Origin: JAMWZF01 sp041628615
GTDB lineage: Bacteria > Pseudomonadota > Alphaproteobacteria > Rhodobacterales > Rhodobacteraceae
Direction of reading: 5' to 3'
DNA: 16,183 nt
Assembly: GCA_041628615.1 (NCBI GenBank)
Contig: JBFKOW010000072.1
Coordinates: 1 to 16,183, forward strand
Shown: one piece after another, positions 1-7,493 of the stretch
How the letters are laid out: every line of letters begins with the position of its first letter
Position numbering within the stretch: position 1 is the first letter of the stretch
The notes under the pieces: model-generated
Databases searched by the model: none
Seen by the model: the letters and a program-made list of their open reading frames with translations, nothing else
What the model was told of the DNA's origin: nothing
Position numbers and translations under genes: made by a program

Positions 1-1381
1 GCTCGGGCCGAACTTCGGGATGAAGGGCGGCGCCGCCGGCGGCGGCTATGCGCAGGTCGTGCCGATGGAGGACATGAACCTCCACTTCACCGGCGATTTC
101 CACGCCATCACCGCGGCGCACAACCTGCTGGCGGCGATGATCGACAACCACATCTACTGGGGCAACGAGCTTCACGTCGACGAACGCCGGGTGACCTGGC
201 GCCGGGTGCTCGACATGAACGACCGCGCGCTGCGAGACGTGGTCACCTCGCTCGGCGGGGTGTCGAACGGCTTCCCGCGGCAGACCGGCTTCGACATCAC
301 CGTCGCCTCGGAGGTGATGGCGATCCTCTGCCTCGCCAACGACCTGAAGGACCTCGAACGGCGGCTGGGCGACATGATCGTCGCCTACCGGCGCGACCGC
401 AGCCCGATCTACTGCCGGGATATCAAGGCCGACGGCGCGATGGCGGTGCTGCTCAAGGACGCGATGCAGCCGAACCTCGTGCAGACCCTCGAGAACAACC
501 CGGCCTTCGTCCACGGCGGCCCCTTCGCCAACATCGCCCATGGCTGCAACTCGGTGATCGCCACCACCACCGCGCTGGGCTGCGCCGACTACGTGGTGAC
601 CGAGGCCGGCTTCGGCGCCGATCTGGGCGCCGAGAAGTTCATGAACATCAAGTGCCGCAAGGCCGGGCTGGCCCCGGACTGCGTGGTGATCGTCGCCACG
701 GTGCGCGCGATGAAGATGAACGGCGGGGTGAAGAAAGAGGACCTCGGGACGGAAAACGTCAAGGCGGTGCAGGATGGCTGCCCCAACCTGGGCCGTCACA
801 TCGAGAATGTGAAATCCTTCGGCGTGCCCGTCGTGGTCGCGATCAACCATTTCGTGTCCGACACCGAGGCCGAGATCGTCGCGGTGCAGGACTACGTGAA
901 GTGCCACGGCTCCGAGGCGATCCTGTGCAAGCACTGGGCCAAGGGGTCCGAGGGGATCGAGGCGCTCGCCACCCGGGTCGCCCAGGTCGCCGACAGCGGC
1001 GCGAGCCAGTTCGCCCCGCTCTACCCCGACGAGATGCCGCTGTTCCGCAAGATCGAGACCATCGCCAAGCGGATCTACCGTGCCGACGAGGTGCTGGCGG
1101 ACGCCAGGATCCGCACCCAGCTCAAGGAATGGGAGGCCGCGGGTTTCGGCGATCTGCCGATCTGCATGGCCAAGACCCAGTATTCGTTCTCGACCGACCC
1201 GCTGCTGCGCGGCGCCCCCACCGGCCACGCGGTGCCGATCCGCGAGGTCCGGCTCAGCGCCGGCGCCGGCTTCGTGGTGGTGATCTGCGGCGAGATCATG
1301 ACGATGCCGGGCCTGCCGCGGGTCCCGGCCTCCGAGACCATCCGGCTCAACGACGAGGGTCAGATCGAAGGGCTGTTTTGA
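1..1381 (+). CDS. fhs: Formate--tetrahydrofolate ligase, 5'-truncated by window edge
   Basis: This enzyme makes 10-formyl-tetrahydrofolate from formate, tetrahydrofolate and ATP in the cytoplasm, feeding purine and formyl-Met synthesis. It can also run backwards to release formate. The reading frame is open from base 2, so the true start lies outside the window. About 459 residues are visible, against roughly 555 for the family, so some 95-100 N-terminal residues, including the P-loop region, are missing. Two family signatures are clear: GMKGGAAGGGYAQ at the very beginning, and VATVRAMKMNGG near base 690. Other typical stretches are FTGDFHAITAAHN and the C-terminal GEIMTMPGLPRVPA. It ends with TGA. 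folD follows 64 bases later on the same strand, and the two products act on consecutive folate intermediates. Identity is secure; only the start is unknown. Confidence 0.97.
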   Translation, partial: LGPNFGMKGGAAGGGYAQVVPMEDMNLHFTGDFHAITAAHNLLAAMIDNHIYWGNELHVDERRVTWRRVLDMNDRALRDVVTSLGGVSNGFPRQTGFDITVASEVMAILCLANDLKDLERRLGDMIVAYRRDRSPIYCRDIKADGAMAVLLKDAMQPNLVQTLENNPAFVHGGPFANIAHGCNSVIATTTALGCADYVVTEAGFGADLGAEKFMNIKCRKAGLAPDCVVIVATVRAMKMNGGVKKEDLGTENVKAVQDGCPNLGRHIENVKSFGVPVVVAINHFVSDTEAEIVAVQDYVKCHGSEAILCKHWAKGSEGIEALATRVAQVADSGASQFAPLYPDEMPLFRKIETIAKRIYRADEVLADARIRTQLKEWEAAGFGDLPICMAKTQYSFSTDPLLRGAPTGHAVPIREVRLSAGAGFVVVICGEIMTMPGLPRVPASETIRLNDEGQIEGLF

Positions 1382-1390
1382 GTTGCGGCC

Positions 1391-1420
1391 GGGCGGTCCC
1401 CGGCCTAGGGGGGACCGCCC
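1391..1420 (+). promoter_or_regulatory. Perfect 11-bp hairpin between fhs and folD
   Basis: Left arm GGGCGGTCCCC (1391-1401) and right arm GGGGACCGCCC (1410-1420) are exactly complementary around an 8-base loop, GGCCTAGG. The hairpin starts 9 bases after the fhs stop and ends 9 bases before the folD ribosome-binding site. No T-run follows, so it is not a classical intrinsic terminator. It could slow or partly end transcription, protect the fhs 3' end, or set the relative dose of the two genes. The structure is seen directly; the role is inferred. Confidence 0.6.
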
Positions 1421-1445
1421 GCGCGCGACAGGAAAGGACCGGACG

Positions 1446-2336
1446 ATGACAGCCAAGATCCTCGACGGAAAGACCTTCGCCGCCCGGATCCGCGGCGAGG
1501 TGGCGACCCATGTCGCCCGGCTGGCCGAGGAACACGAGATCACCCCGGGCCTTGCCGTCGTGCTGGTCGGCGAGGACCCGGCGAGCCAGGTCTACGTCCG
1601 CTCCAAGGGCAAGCAGACAGTCGAGGCCGGAATGGCCTCTTTCGAACATCGGCTGCCCGCGGACACGTCCGAGCAATCCCTGCTCAGGCTCGTCGAGACG
1701 CTCAACGCCGATCCGAAGGTTCACGGCATTCTTGTGCAGTTGCCGCTCCCGGCTCACCTGAATTCCGACCTCGTCATCAACGCGATCGACCCGGCCAAGG
1801 ACGTGGACGGATTTCACATTTCCAATGTCGGCCGGCTGGCGACGGGCCAGAAGGCGATGGTCCCCTGCACCCCGCTCGGCTGCCTGATGATGCTGCGCGA
1901 CCACCACGGCAGCCTGAGCGGCCTCGACGCGGTGGTGATCGGCCGGTCGAACATCGTCGGCAAGCCGATGGCCCACCTGCTGTTGCGCGACAGCGCCACG
2001 GTGACCATCGCCCACAGCCGCACCAGGGACCTGCCAGAGGTGGTCCGCCGCGCCGACATCGTGGTGGCCGCCGTGGGCCGGCCGCGGATGGTGCCCGGCG
2101 ACTGGATCCGGCCGGGCGCGACGGTGATCGACGTGGGCATCAACCGGATCGCCGAGGGCGACCGGACCCGGCTGGTGGGCGACGTCGATTTCGACAGCGC
2201 CGTCGGCGTGGCGGGGGCCATCACCCCGGTGCCCGGCGGGGTGGGGCCGATGACCATCGCCTGCCTGCTGGCCAACACGGTGACCGCCTGCGCCCGGCTG
2301 CACGGCCTGCCCGAGCCCGAGGGCCTTACCGCCTGA
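1446..2336 (+). CDS. folD: Bifunctional methylene-THF dehydrogenase / methenyl-THF cyclohydrolase FolD
   Basis: FolD interconverts 5,10-methylene-, 5,10-methenyl- and 10-formyl-tetrahydrofolate using NADP. It works next to the Fhs product in cytoplasmic one-carbon metabolism. The start at 1446 is chosen because AGGAAAGG (1430-1437) lies 8 bases upstream and because MTAKILDGKTFA matches the usual N-terminus; the frame is open further upstream (to 1383), but that extension is not FolD-like. The product is 296 residues, normal for the family. Visible motifs are the catalytic pair Tyr50/Lys54 in GEDPASQVYVRSK, QLPLP at 98-102, KDVDG around 118-122, the dinucleotide-binding GRSNIVGKP at 166-174 and PGGVGPMT at 263-270. 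The last 11 bases overlap the 3' end of pdeM on the opposite strand. Identity is secure. Confidence 0.97.
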   Translation: MTAKILDGKTFAARIRGEVATHVARLAEEHEITPGLAVVLVGEDPASQVYVRSKGKQTVEAGMASFEHRLPADTSEQSLLRLVETLNADPKVHGILVQLPLPAHLNSDLVINAIDPAKDVDGFHISNVGRLATGQKAMVPCTPLGCLMMLRDHHGSLSGLDAVVIGRSNIVGKPMAHLLLRDSATVTIAHSRTRDLPEVVRRADIVVAAVGRPRMVPGDWIRPGATVIDVGINRIAEGDRTRLVGDVDFDSAVGVAGAITPVPGGVGPMTIACLLANTVTACARLHGLPEPEGLTA

Positions 2337-3033
2337 CGAGGCGCGGCCGCCCCGGCCCCCCGGGACCGGGCCGCCGCCGCGCCGCCAGCGCGCCGAGCGG
2401 CACCGGCACCGCCGCCGGGCCGGTCAGCACCGCCAGCGCCCCGTCCGACACCAGCCCGGCCAGCGCCGGATCGGTGCAGGACAGGCCGCCGGTATAGGCC
2501 CCGAAGGCCGGCAGGATCACGCGCCGCCGGTCGACCAGGAAGGCCGGCCGCGCCGGACCCGCGGCCAGCCGGGCCTTCGGGTGGTAATGCCCCGAGACAT
2601 CGGGACCCTCCCCGGCGATGTGGCGAAACGTGAGACCGCCGACCATCAGCGCCCCGAGATGCCGCCCGGCCATCCCGGTGGGACCCGGATCGTGGTTGCC
2701 CTCGATCCAGATCCAGTCGCGCCCGGCCTGCATCCGGGCGATCCGCAGCCGCGGCCCCTCGGCCAGCGCCTCCGCCGCCGCCCGGTCGTCGAAACTGTCG
2801 CCGAGACAGACCACCGCCCGCGGCGACAGCCGGTCGACCTGCGCCTCCAGCCGGTCCAGCGTCGCCGCCACCTCGTAGGGCGGCAACAGCGCGCCGCCGC
2901 GCCGGGCGAAGCGTTCGGACTTGCCCAGGTGCAGGTCCGAGACGCAGAGCAGGGCCTGCGCAGGCCACCACAGCGCCCCGGAGGGCAGGGCGGTCAGGGC
3001 CGCCCCGGCCAGCTCGAACTCGTATCCGTTCAT
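2326..3033 (-). CDS. pdeM: Ligase-associated DNA damage response endonuclease PdeM
   Basis: This is a calcineurin-like metallophosphoesterase. The family is named for its genomic link with an ATP-dependent DNA ligase, a Lhr-type helicase and an MBL-fold exonuclease thought to act in DNA repair. The 235-residue product carries the metal-binding motifs in order: DLH at 33-35 (within SDLHLGKSE), GD at 78-79, GNHD at 112-115, His137, and GHYH at 148-151. The start MNGYEFELAG has AGGA upstream at a normal distance; the frame runs open upstream into the helicase region, but that part is a shadow. The last 20 or so residues are unusually rich in Arg, Gly and Pro. It lies 125 bases downstream of the helicase on the same strand, separated by two hairpins. 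Its stop (TAA) falls inside the 3' end of folD, giving an 11-bp tail-to-tail overlap. Confidence 0.93.
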   Translation of the reverse strand: MNGYEFELAGAALTALPSGALWWPAQALLCVSDLHLGKSERFARRGGALLPPYEVAATLDRLEAQVDRLSPRAVVCLGDSFDDRAAAEALAEGPRLRIARMQAGRDWIWIEGNHDPGPTGMAGRHLGALMVGGLTFRHIAGEGPDVSGHYHPKARLAAGPARPAFLVDRRRVILPAFGAYTGGLSCTDPALAGLVSDGALAVLTGPAAVPVPLGALAARRRPGPGGPGRPRLVRR

Positions 3034-3109
3034 GCTCTGTTCCTGCCGCCTTTGCCGTCCGGCCGCAAGCCCCGCGCCGCCTTCTTCGGACCTGAAATAT
3101 CCCGGGGGA

Positions 3110-3145
3110 GTCTCCGCGTCCCGCGGAGACGGGGGCAGCGCCCCC
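3110..3145. repeat. Double palindrome in the helicase-pdeM spacer (REP-like)
   Basis: GTCTCCGCG (3110-3118) pairs perfectly with CGCGGAGAC (3122-3130) around a 3-base loop. It is followed at once by GGGGGC (3131-3136) pairing with GCCCCC (3140-3145). The flank just before it, with an AATATCCCGGGGG stretch, and the GGGGGCAGCGCCCCC unit resemble a dispersed intergenic element I associate with Rhodobacteraceae genomes. That resemblance is from memory and was not searched. In the helicase-to-pdeM transcript it would form two stacked hairpins that could attenuate or process the message. Confidence 0.6.
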
Positions 3146-3158
3146 GCGCCGGCCCGGA

Positions 3159-5576
3159 TCAGCGCCGTCCGAGCCGGTCGAGCCCGGCCTCGGCCATCAT
3201 CGCCTCTGCCTCGGCCTCGAGCAGCCGCTGCGCCCCCGACGCGCCCACCGGCACCACCCCGGGCTCGAGCAGCAGCGGCGCGGCGAGCGGCGTCACCCGG
3301 CCCGCGGCGACATGGTCGATCCGGCCGGCGGTGCGGGCCAGCATCTCCTCGATCCGGCCGAAATCCACCAGCCCGCGCAGCGCCTCCTCGCGGGTGACCT
3401 GCAGCAGCAGGTGGTCGGGATCGTATTTCGACAGGGTGTCGTAGAGGATGTCGGACGAGAACGTCGCCTGCCGGCCGGTCTTGCGCGCCGATTGCGGCAG
3501 GTTGCGCTCGATCAGCCCGGCGATGGTCGCCACCGCCCGGAAGGTCCGCTTCATCACCGCGTTGCCGCCGAGCCAGGTCTCGAAATCCTCGCGCAGCGCG
3601 TCGGGCGCGAAGAGGGGCGCGGGGTCGGTCACCGGCTCGAGCCCCCAGATCAGGGTGGCGTAGTCGGTCGCCACGAAGCCCAGCGGCGCGAGCCCCTCGG
3701 CCTCCATCCGCTGGGTCAGCAGCAGCCCGAGGGTCTGCTGCGCGTTGCGCCCGGCGAAACCGTAGGTGCACAGGTGGTGGCGGCCGTCCCGCTCGAAGGT
3801 CTCGCAGAGGATCCGGTCGGCCTCGGGCAGTTTCGACATCTCGCGCTGCAGCCGCAGCCAGTCGGCGGTGTGCCCGGGCAGTCCGGGCCAGTCCGGCTGC
3901 CGGAACATCGCGAGAATCCGCGCCGACAGCTGGGTCGAGGTGGCGAACTTGGTGCCCATGAAGGTGGCGATCCGGGGCTGCCGGTCGGCCCGGCGGCTGA
4001 CCTCCACCGTCATCTCGCGCAGCCCCTCGTAGCGCACCACCTGGCCACCGATCAGGAAGGTGTCGCCGGGCGTCAGGGTGGCGGCGAAGGCCTCCTCGAC
4101 CTCGCCCAGCGGCTTGTGGCTGCCCCGCATCCGCACCTTCAGCGTGTCGGTGTCCTGGATCGTGCCGATGTTCATCCGGATCCGGGCGGCGGCGCGGGGG
4201 TCGCGCAGGTGCCAAAGCCCGTCCGGCCCCTGTTTCAGCCGCTGCCACTTGTCGTAGGCCCGCAGCGCGTAGCCGCCGGTGGCGCAGAACGCGAGGCAGG
4301 CGTCGAAAGCGTTCCGGCCGAGGGTCCGGTAGGCCCCCACCGTCCGGATCTCGGCGAACAGGTCGTCGGCGTCGAAGGGCCCGGCGCAGGCCCGGATCAG
4401 GATGTGCTGGCAGAGCACGTCCCGCGGCCCCGGCCCCTTCGGGTCGCCGTCGAGCGCATGGGCCTTCGCGGCCTCCAGCGCGGCCACGCATTCGACCACC
4501 TCGAACCGGTTGGCGGGCACCAGCAGCGCCTTGGACGGCGCGTTGTAGCGGTGGTTGGCCCGGCCGATCCGCTGGATCAGCCGCTTGACGTTCTTCGGCG
4601 CGCCGATCTGGATCACCAGGTCCACGTCGCCCCAGTCGATCCCGAGATCGAGCGACCCGGTGCAGACGATCGCCCGCAATTCCCCCGCCACCATCGCCGC
4701 CTCGACCCGCTGTCTCTGTTCGCGAGAGAGCGAGCCGTGGTGGATGCCGATCGGCAGGTCGTCCGCGTTGGCCAGCCAGAGGTTGTGGAAGAAGATCTCG
4801 GCCTGCGCCCGGGTGTTGTGGAAGATCAGCGTGGTCCGGTGCCGCCGCACCTGGTCCAGCACCGCGGAGATCGCGTATTTCGCCCCGCCGCCGGCCCAGG
4901 GCGGCGGTTCCCCGGTGACCAGCATCGCGATGTCGGGGTCGGGGCCGGGATCGGCTCGCAGGATCGGGCAGGGGTCGGGGTGCCGCGCCAGCAGGGCGGC
5001 GATGCCGGCGGGGTCCTCGACCGTGGCCGACAGTCCGACCCGGCGCAGCCCCGGCGCCATCGCCTGCAGCCGCGACAGCGCCAGCATGAGCTGGTCGCCG
5101 CGCTTCGATTCCGCCAGCGCGTGGATCTCGTCCACGATCACCCGCCGGAGCCCGGCGAACATCCGCGGCGCGTCCTCGTAGGAGGTCAGCAGGGCCAGCG
5201 ATTCCGGTGTGGTGAGCAGGATGTGCGGCGGGTCGGCGCGCTGCCGCTTCTTGCGCGTGGCCGAGGTGTCGCCGGTGCGGTCCTCGACCCGGACCGGCAG
5301 GTCCATCTCCGTCACCGGCCCGGTCAGGTTGCGCTTGATGTCCGCGGCGAGCGCCTTGAGCGGCGAGACGTAGAGGGTGTGCAGCCCGTCCCGCGGAGTT
5401 TCGGCCAGGTCGACCAGCGTCGGCAGGAACCCGGCCAGCGTCTTGCCGCCGCCGGTCGGCGCGATGAGCAGCAGCGCGGCCTCCGCGGCCCGGTCGAGCA
5501 TCTGGGCCTGGTGCGGGTGGAGCTGCCAGCCGCGGCCGGCGAACCAGTCCCGGATCGGGGTGGGGAGGTCGGTCAT
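3159..5576 (-). CDS. Ligase-associated DNA damage response DEXH-box helicase (Lhr family)
   Basis: This is an 805-residue superfamily-2 helicase of the bacterial Lhr-like type, in the subgroup genetically linked to PdeM and an ATP-dependent DNA ligase. It is presumed to unwind or translocate on nucleic acid during repair. Motifs in order: Walker A APTGGGKT at 39-46, TTPESL around 122-127, DEIH at 149-152 followed by ALAESKRGDQ, SAT at 183-185, HHGSLS near 279-284, GSLDLGIDWGD near 307-317, and motif VI QRIGRANHR at 335-343. The remaining 450 or so residues fit the winged-helix and C-terminal domains of this family. The start ATG at 5576 gives the typical MTDLPTPIRDWF opening. It has no clear Shine-Dalgarno sequence; a TATA-like box sits only 5 bases upstream, so a leaderless message is possible. 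The ligase and exonuclease partners are absent, and the divergent neighbour is a DUF1428 gene. Confidence 0.94.
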   Translation of the reverse strand: MTDLPTPIRDWFAGRGWQLHPHQAQMLDRAAEAALLLIAPTGGGKTLAGFLPTLVDLAETPRDGLHTLYVSPLKALAADIKRNLTGPVTEMDLPVRVEDRTGDTSATRKKRQRADPPHILLTTPESLALLTSYEDAPRMFAGLRRVIVDEIHALAESKRGDQLMLALSRLQAMAPGLRRVGLSATVEDPAGIAALLARHPDPCPILRADPGPDPDIAMLVTGEPPPWAGGGAKYAISAVLDQVRRHRTTLIFHNTRAQAEIFFHNLWLANADDLPIGIHHGSLSREQRQRVEAAMVAGELRAIVCTGSLDLGIDWGDVDLVIQIGAPKNVKRLIQRIGRANHRYNAPSKALLVPANRFEVVECVAALEAAKAHALDGDPKGPGPRDVLCQHILIRACAGPFDADDLFAEIRTVGAYRTLGRNAFDACLAFCATGGYALRAYDKWQRLKQGPDGLWHLRDPRAAARIRMNIGTIQDTDTLKVRMRGSHKPLGEVEEAFAATLTPGDTFLIGGQVVRYEGLREMTVEVSRRADRQPRIATFMGTKFATSTQLSARILAMFRQPDWPGLPGHTADWLRLQREMSKLPEADRILCETFERDGRHHLCTYGFAGRNAQQTLGLLLTQRMEAEGLAPLGFVATDYATLIWGLEPVTDPAPLFAPDALREDFETWLGGNAVMKRTFRAVATIAGLIERNLPQSARKTGRQATFSSDILYDTLSKYDPDHLLLQVTREEALRGLVDFGRIEEMLARTAGRIDHVAAGRVTPLAAPLLLEPGVVPVGASGAQRLLEAEAEAMMAEAGLDRLGRR

Positions 5577-5581
5577 CCGGC

Positions 5582-5590
5582 GCTATACTT
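5582..5590. promoter_or_regulatory. TATA-like box in a 49-bp divergent spacer
   Basis: The spacer between the helicase and the DUF1428 gene contains GCTATACTT. On the + strand TATACT (5584-5589) resembles a -10 box about 36 bases before the DUF1428 ATG; the best-placed -35 (TGGGGA at 5561-5566, 17-base gap) is poor. On the - strand TATAGC (5587-5582) lies 5 bases before the helicase ATG, where transcription could begin at the start codon itself. No convincing -35 is seen for that direction. Low confidence for either. Confidence 0.3.
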
Positions 5591-5625
5591 GGACCGCCCG
5601 CGGTGGCGCGGCAAGGGAGGTTCCG

Positions 5626-6018
5626 ATGGCCTATGTCGACGGATACGTTCTGGCGGTGCGCACCGCCGACAAGGAGCGCTACCGCCGTTTCGCCGAGGAG
5701 GTCTGGCCGTTGTTCGAGCGCTGCGGGGCGCTGGCGATGCGGGAATGGTGGGGCGACGACGTTCCGGCTGGCCGGCTGACCGACTTCGCCCGGGCGGTGC
5801 AGGCGCGGCCGGACGAGACCGTGGTCTTTGCCTGGATCGAGTGGGCCGACCGGGCGGCGCGGGACCGGGGCAACGCGCTCCTGCAGGCGGAACTGGCCCG
5901 GTCCGGCGACGACGGCGCGGACGTGCCGGTGGACGGCAGGCGGATGATCTGGGGCGGCTTCGCCGGCTTCATCGAACGGGTGGCGCCGGGTGCGGACAAA
6001 TCTTCGACGAAGATTTGA
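5626..6018 (+). CDS. DUF1428 family protein (YbaA-like)
   Basis: This small protein of 130 residues belongs to the DUF1428 family (E. coli YbaA), which adopts a dimeric alpha/beta-barrel-like fold. No reaction is established for it. The recognisable family features are the opening MAYVDGYVLAV, the GALAMREWWGDDVP segment, DETVVFAWIEW, the arginine-rich helix with RAARDRGNA, and the closing DGRRMIWGGF. AAGGGAGG at 5613-5620, 5 bases before the ATG, fixes the start; the frame is open further upstream, but only as antisense to the helicase. The final residues, about KSSTKI, are encoded by a perfect palindrome and look like an added tail rather than family sequence. The gene is divergent from the helicase and convergent with the AAA+ ATPase gene. 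Confidence 0.88.
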   Translation: MAYVDGYVLAVRTADKERYRRFAEEVWPLFERCGALAMREWWGDDVPAGRLTDFARAVQARPDETVVFAWIEWADRAARDRGNALLQAELARSGDDGADVPVDGRRMIWGGFAGFIERVAPGADKSSTKI

Positions 6019-6070
6019 GGCCGGGGTCCGGAAGGACCCCGGTCCCCCGAATTTCGTGAAATTCGGGACC
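5998..6070. terminator. Three consecutive palindromes at a convergent gene junction
   Basis: Three perfect inverted repeats lie in a row. AAATCTTCG/CGAAGATTT (5998-6006 and 6008-6016) has a single central base. CCGGGGTCC/GGACCCCGG (6021-6029 and 6034-6042) has a GGAA loop. CCCGAATTTC/GAAATTCGGG (6046-6055 and 6058-6067) has a 2-base loop. They fill the gap between the DUF1428 stop and the stop of the convergent ATPase gene at 6086. Being symmetrical, they could end transcription from both sides. The first one includes the end of the DUF1428 coding region and its stop codon. None is followed by a long T-run. Confidence 0.65.
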
Positions 6071-6085
6071 CCGTCCCGCCGCCGC

Positions 6086-7396
6086 CTAGTGGACGATCTT
6101 CTCTTCGCGGACGAACATGTTCGACCAGGCCCGGTCGATCAGTTCCGGCGTCATCTGGTAGGGGATCCCCTCGAACTCGCAGATCGCGATCATCTGGTCG
6201 ATCAGGAACACCGGCTGGTAGTTCGCGTAGACGTTGTCGATCGTCGGATACTTGTTGTTCAGCAGGTGGATCAGCGCCGCCTCGTCCAGCGGCATCTTCT
6301 TCTTGCGGGCCACCAGCGCGAAGATCTTGAGGAAGTCCTCCTGGTTCGGGCCGTCGATCTTGATCTTGAAGAAGATCCGCCGCAGCGCCGCCTTGTCGAA
6401 GATCTCGTTAGGATGGAAGTTGGTCGAGAAGATCACCAGCGTGTCGAAGGGCACCTCGAACTTCTCGCCCGACTGCAGCGCGAGGATGTCCTTGGACTCC
6501 TCGAGCGGCACGATCCAGCGGTTGATCAGCGCCTGCGGCGGTTCGGCCTGGCGGCCAAGGTCGTCGACGATGAACACGCCGCCGGTGGACTTGAGCTGCA
6601 GCGGCGCCTGGTAGGTCCGGGCGGTCGGGTTGTAGACGAGATCGAGCATCGACAGCGACAGTTCCCCGCCGGTGATCACGGTGGGCCGTTCGCATTTCAC
6701 GTAGCGGGTGTCGAACCGGCCCGAGGTGCGCCGCAGCGAGTTCGGGTCGTCGACGTCGTCGTCCACCGCGTTGTGCACGATCGGGTCGTAGACGGTGATG
6801 ACCTGGCCCGCATATTCGATCGCCCGGGGGACGTAGATCTTGTCGCCCAGCGCGTCGCGGATGCCGTTCGAGATCGAGGATTTCCCGTTCCCCGGCGGCC
6901 CGTACATCAGGATCGACCGGCCGGCGCCCACCGCCGGCCCGAGCTGGTCGAGCAGCGACGGCGGCAGGATCAGGTGCCCCATCGCCGAGGTGAGCTGGTC
7001 CCGGGTGACGTGGATGTTGCGGATCGACTGCCGCCGGACCTGTTCGCCGTAGACCTCGAGCGGCACCGGCATGGCGCCGAAATACTCGGACTGCGCCAGC
7101 GCGTCGAGCGCCCGCGCCTTGCCGTTGTCGGTGAGCTGGAAGCCCATCTCGTTGCCCGAGTTGGCGTGCAGCGTGCCGGTCGCCTCGACCATCTTCTGCG
7201 ACCGCGCCATGTCGATCAGTTCCTGGGTCACCGGCTGCGGCAGGCAGATCGCCCGGGCCAGTTCGGACGTGGTCTCGAGGTTCTTGCGGAACATCGTCTT
7301 GATCAGGATGTCGCGCATCATCACCACCGGCAGCCGCATCGCCTGAAGCGATTTCGGAGCCGGCGGCGCCATCACGTCGGTCGGTTGCATGTTCAT
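6086..7396 (-). CDS. Uncharacterised winged-helix plus AAA+ ATPase
   Basis: I do not recognise a named family member. The 436-residue product has two visible parts. Residues about 25-100 look like a winged helix: helix, a turn-helix around TTSELARAI and TQELIDMARSQKMVEA, then a wing at EMGFQLTDNGKARA. Residues about 140-436 form an AAA-type ATPase with Walker A GPPGNGKS at 166-173, Walker B VFIVDDLGR at 274-282, a sensor-1-like FSTN at 323-326, and a pair Arg339-Arg340 in the arginine-finger position. No membrane segment is seen. The start at 7396 (MNMQPTD) is favoured; AGGT lies about 8 bases upstream, and an alternative ATG two codons downstream is possible. The frame is open upstream, but those codons read like shadow sequence. 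It is divergent from a membrane protein gene, and both lie next to the Tad pilus genes. A role in remodelling a complex or in regulation is a guess. Confidence 0.85.
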   Translation of the reverse strand: MNMQPTDVMAPPAPKSLQAMRLPVVMMRDILIKTMFRKNLETTSELARAICLPQPVTQELIDMARSQKMVEATGTLHANSGNEMGFQLTDNGKARALDALAQSEYFGAMPVPLEVYGEQVRRQSIRNIHVTRDQLTSAMGHLILPPSLLDQLGPAVGAGRSILMYGPPGNGKSSISNGIRDALGDKIYVPRAIEYAGQVITVYDPIVHNAVDDDVDDPNSLRRTSGRFDTRYVKCERPTVITGGELSLSMLDLVYNPTARTYQAPLQLKSTGGVFIVDDLGRQAEPPQALINRWIVPLEESKDILALQSGEKFEVPFDTLVIFSTNFHPNEIFDKAALRRIFFKIKIDGPNQEDFLKIFALVARKKKMPLDEAALIHLLNNKYPTIDNVYANYQPVFLIDQMIAICEFEGIPYQMTPELIDRAWSNMFVREEKIVH

Positions 7397-7493
7397 CGGC
7401 TGGACCTGCTCTTGCCCTAATGACTGCGTGCCCCCGCCTTGTGGCCGGAGGGCCGCGCATGCCGGCGCACCGCCCCAGCCCCGGAGAGAGGTT

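Noticed and set aside
1383..1445. Upstream extension of folD to an ATG-like start at 1383
   Set aside because: It would translate through the intergenic hairpin, has no homologous N-terminal sequence, and the ATG at 1446 has a well-placed AGGAAAGG.
3034..4491. Upstream extension of the pdeM frame on the - strand
   Set aside because: The frame stays open but overlaps the helicase out of phase; conserved PdeM sequence starts at the ATG at 3033 with its own ribosome-binding site.
3312..6059. A 915-codon open frame on the + strand antisense to the helicase
   Set aside because: It is a shadow created by high GC and codon bias. Its product is rich in Arg, Gly, Val and His with no recognisable motif, while the opposite strand encodes a complete helicase.
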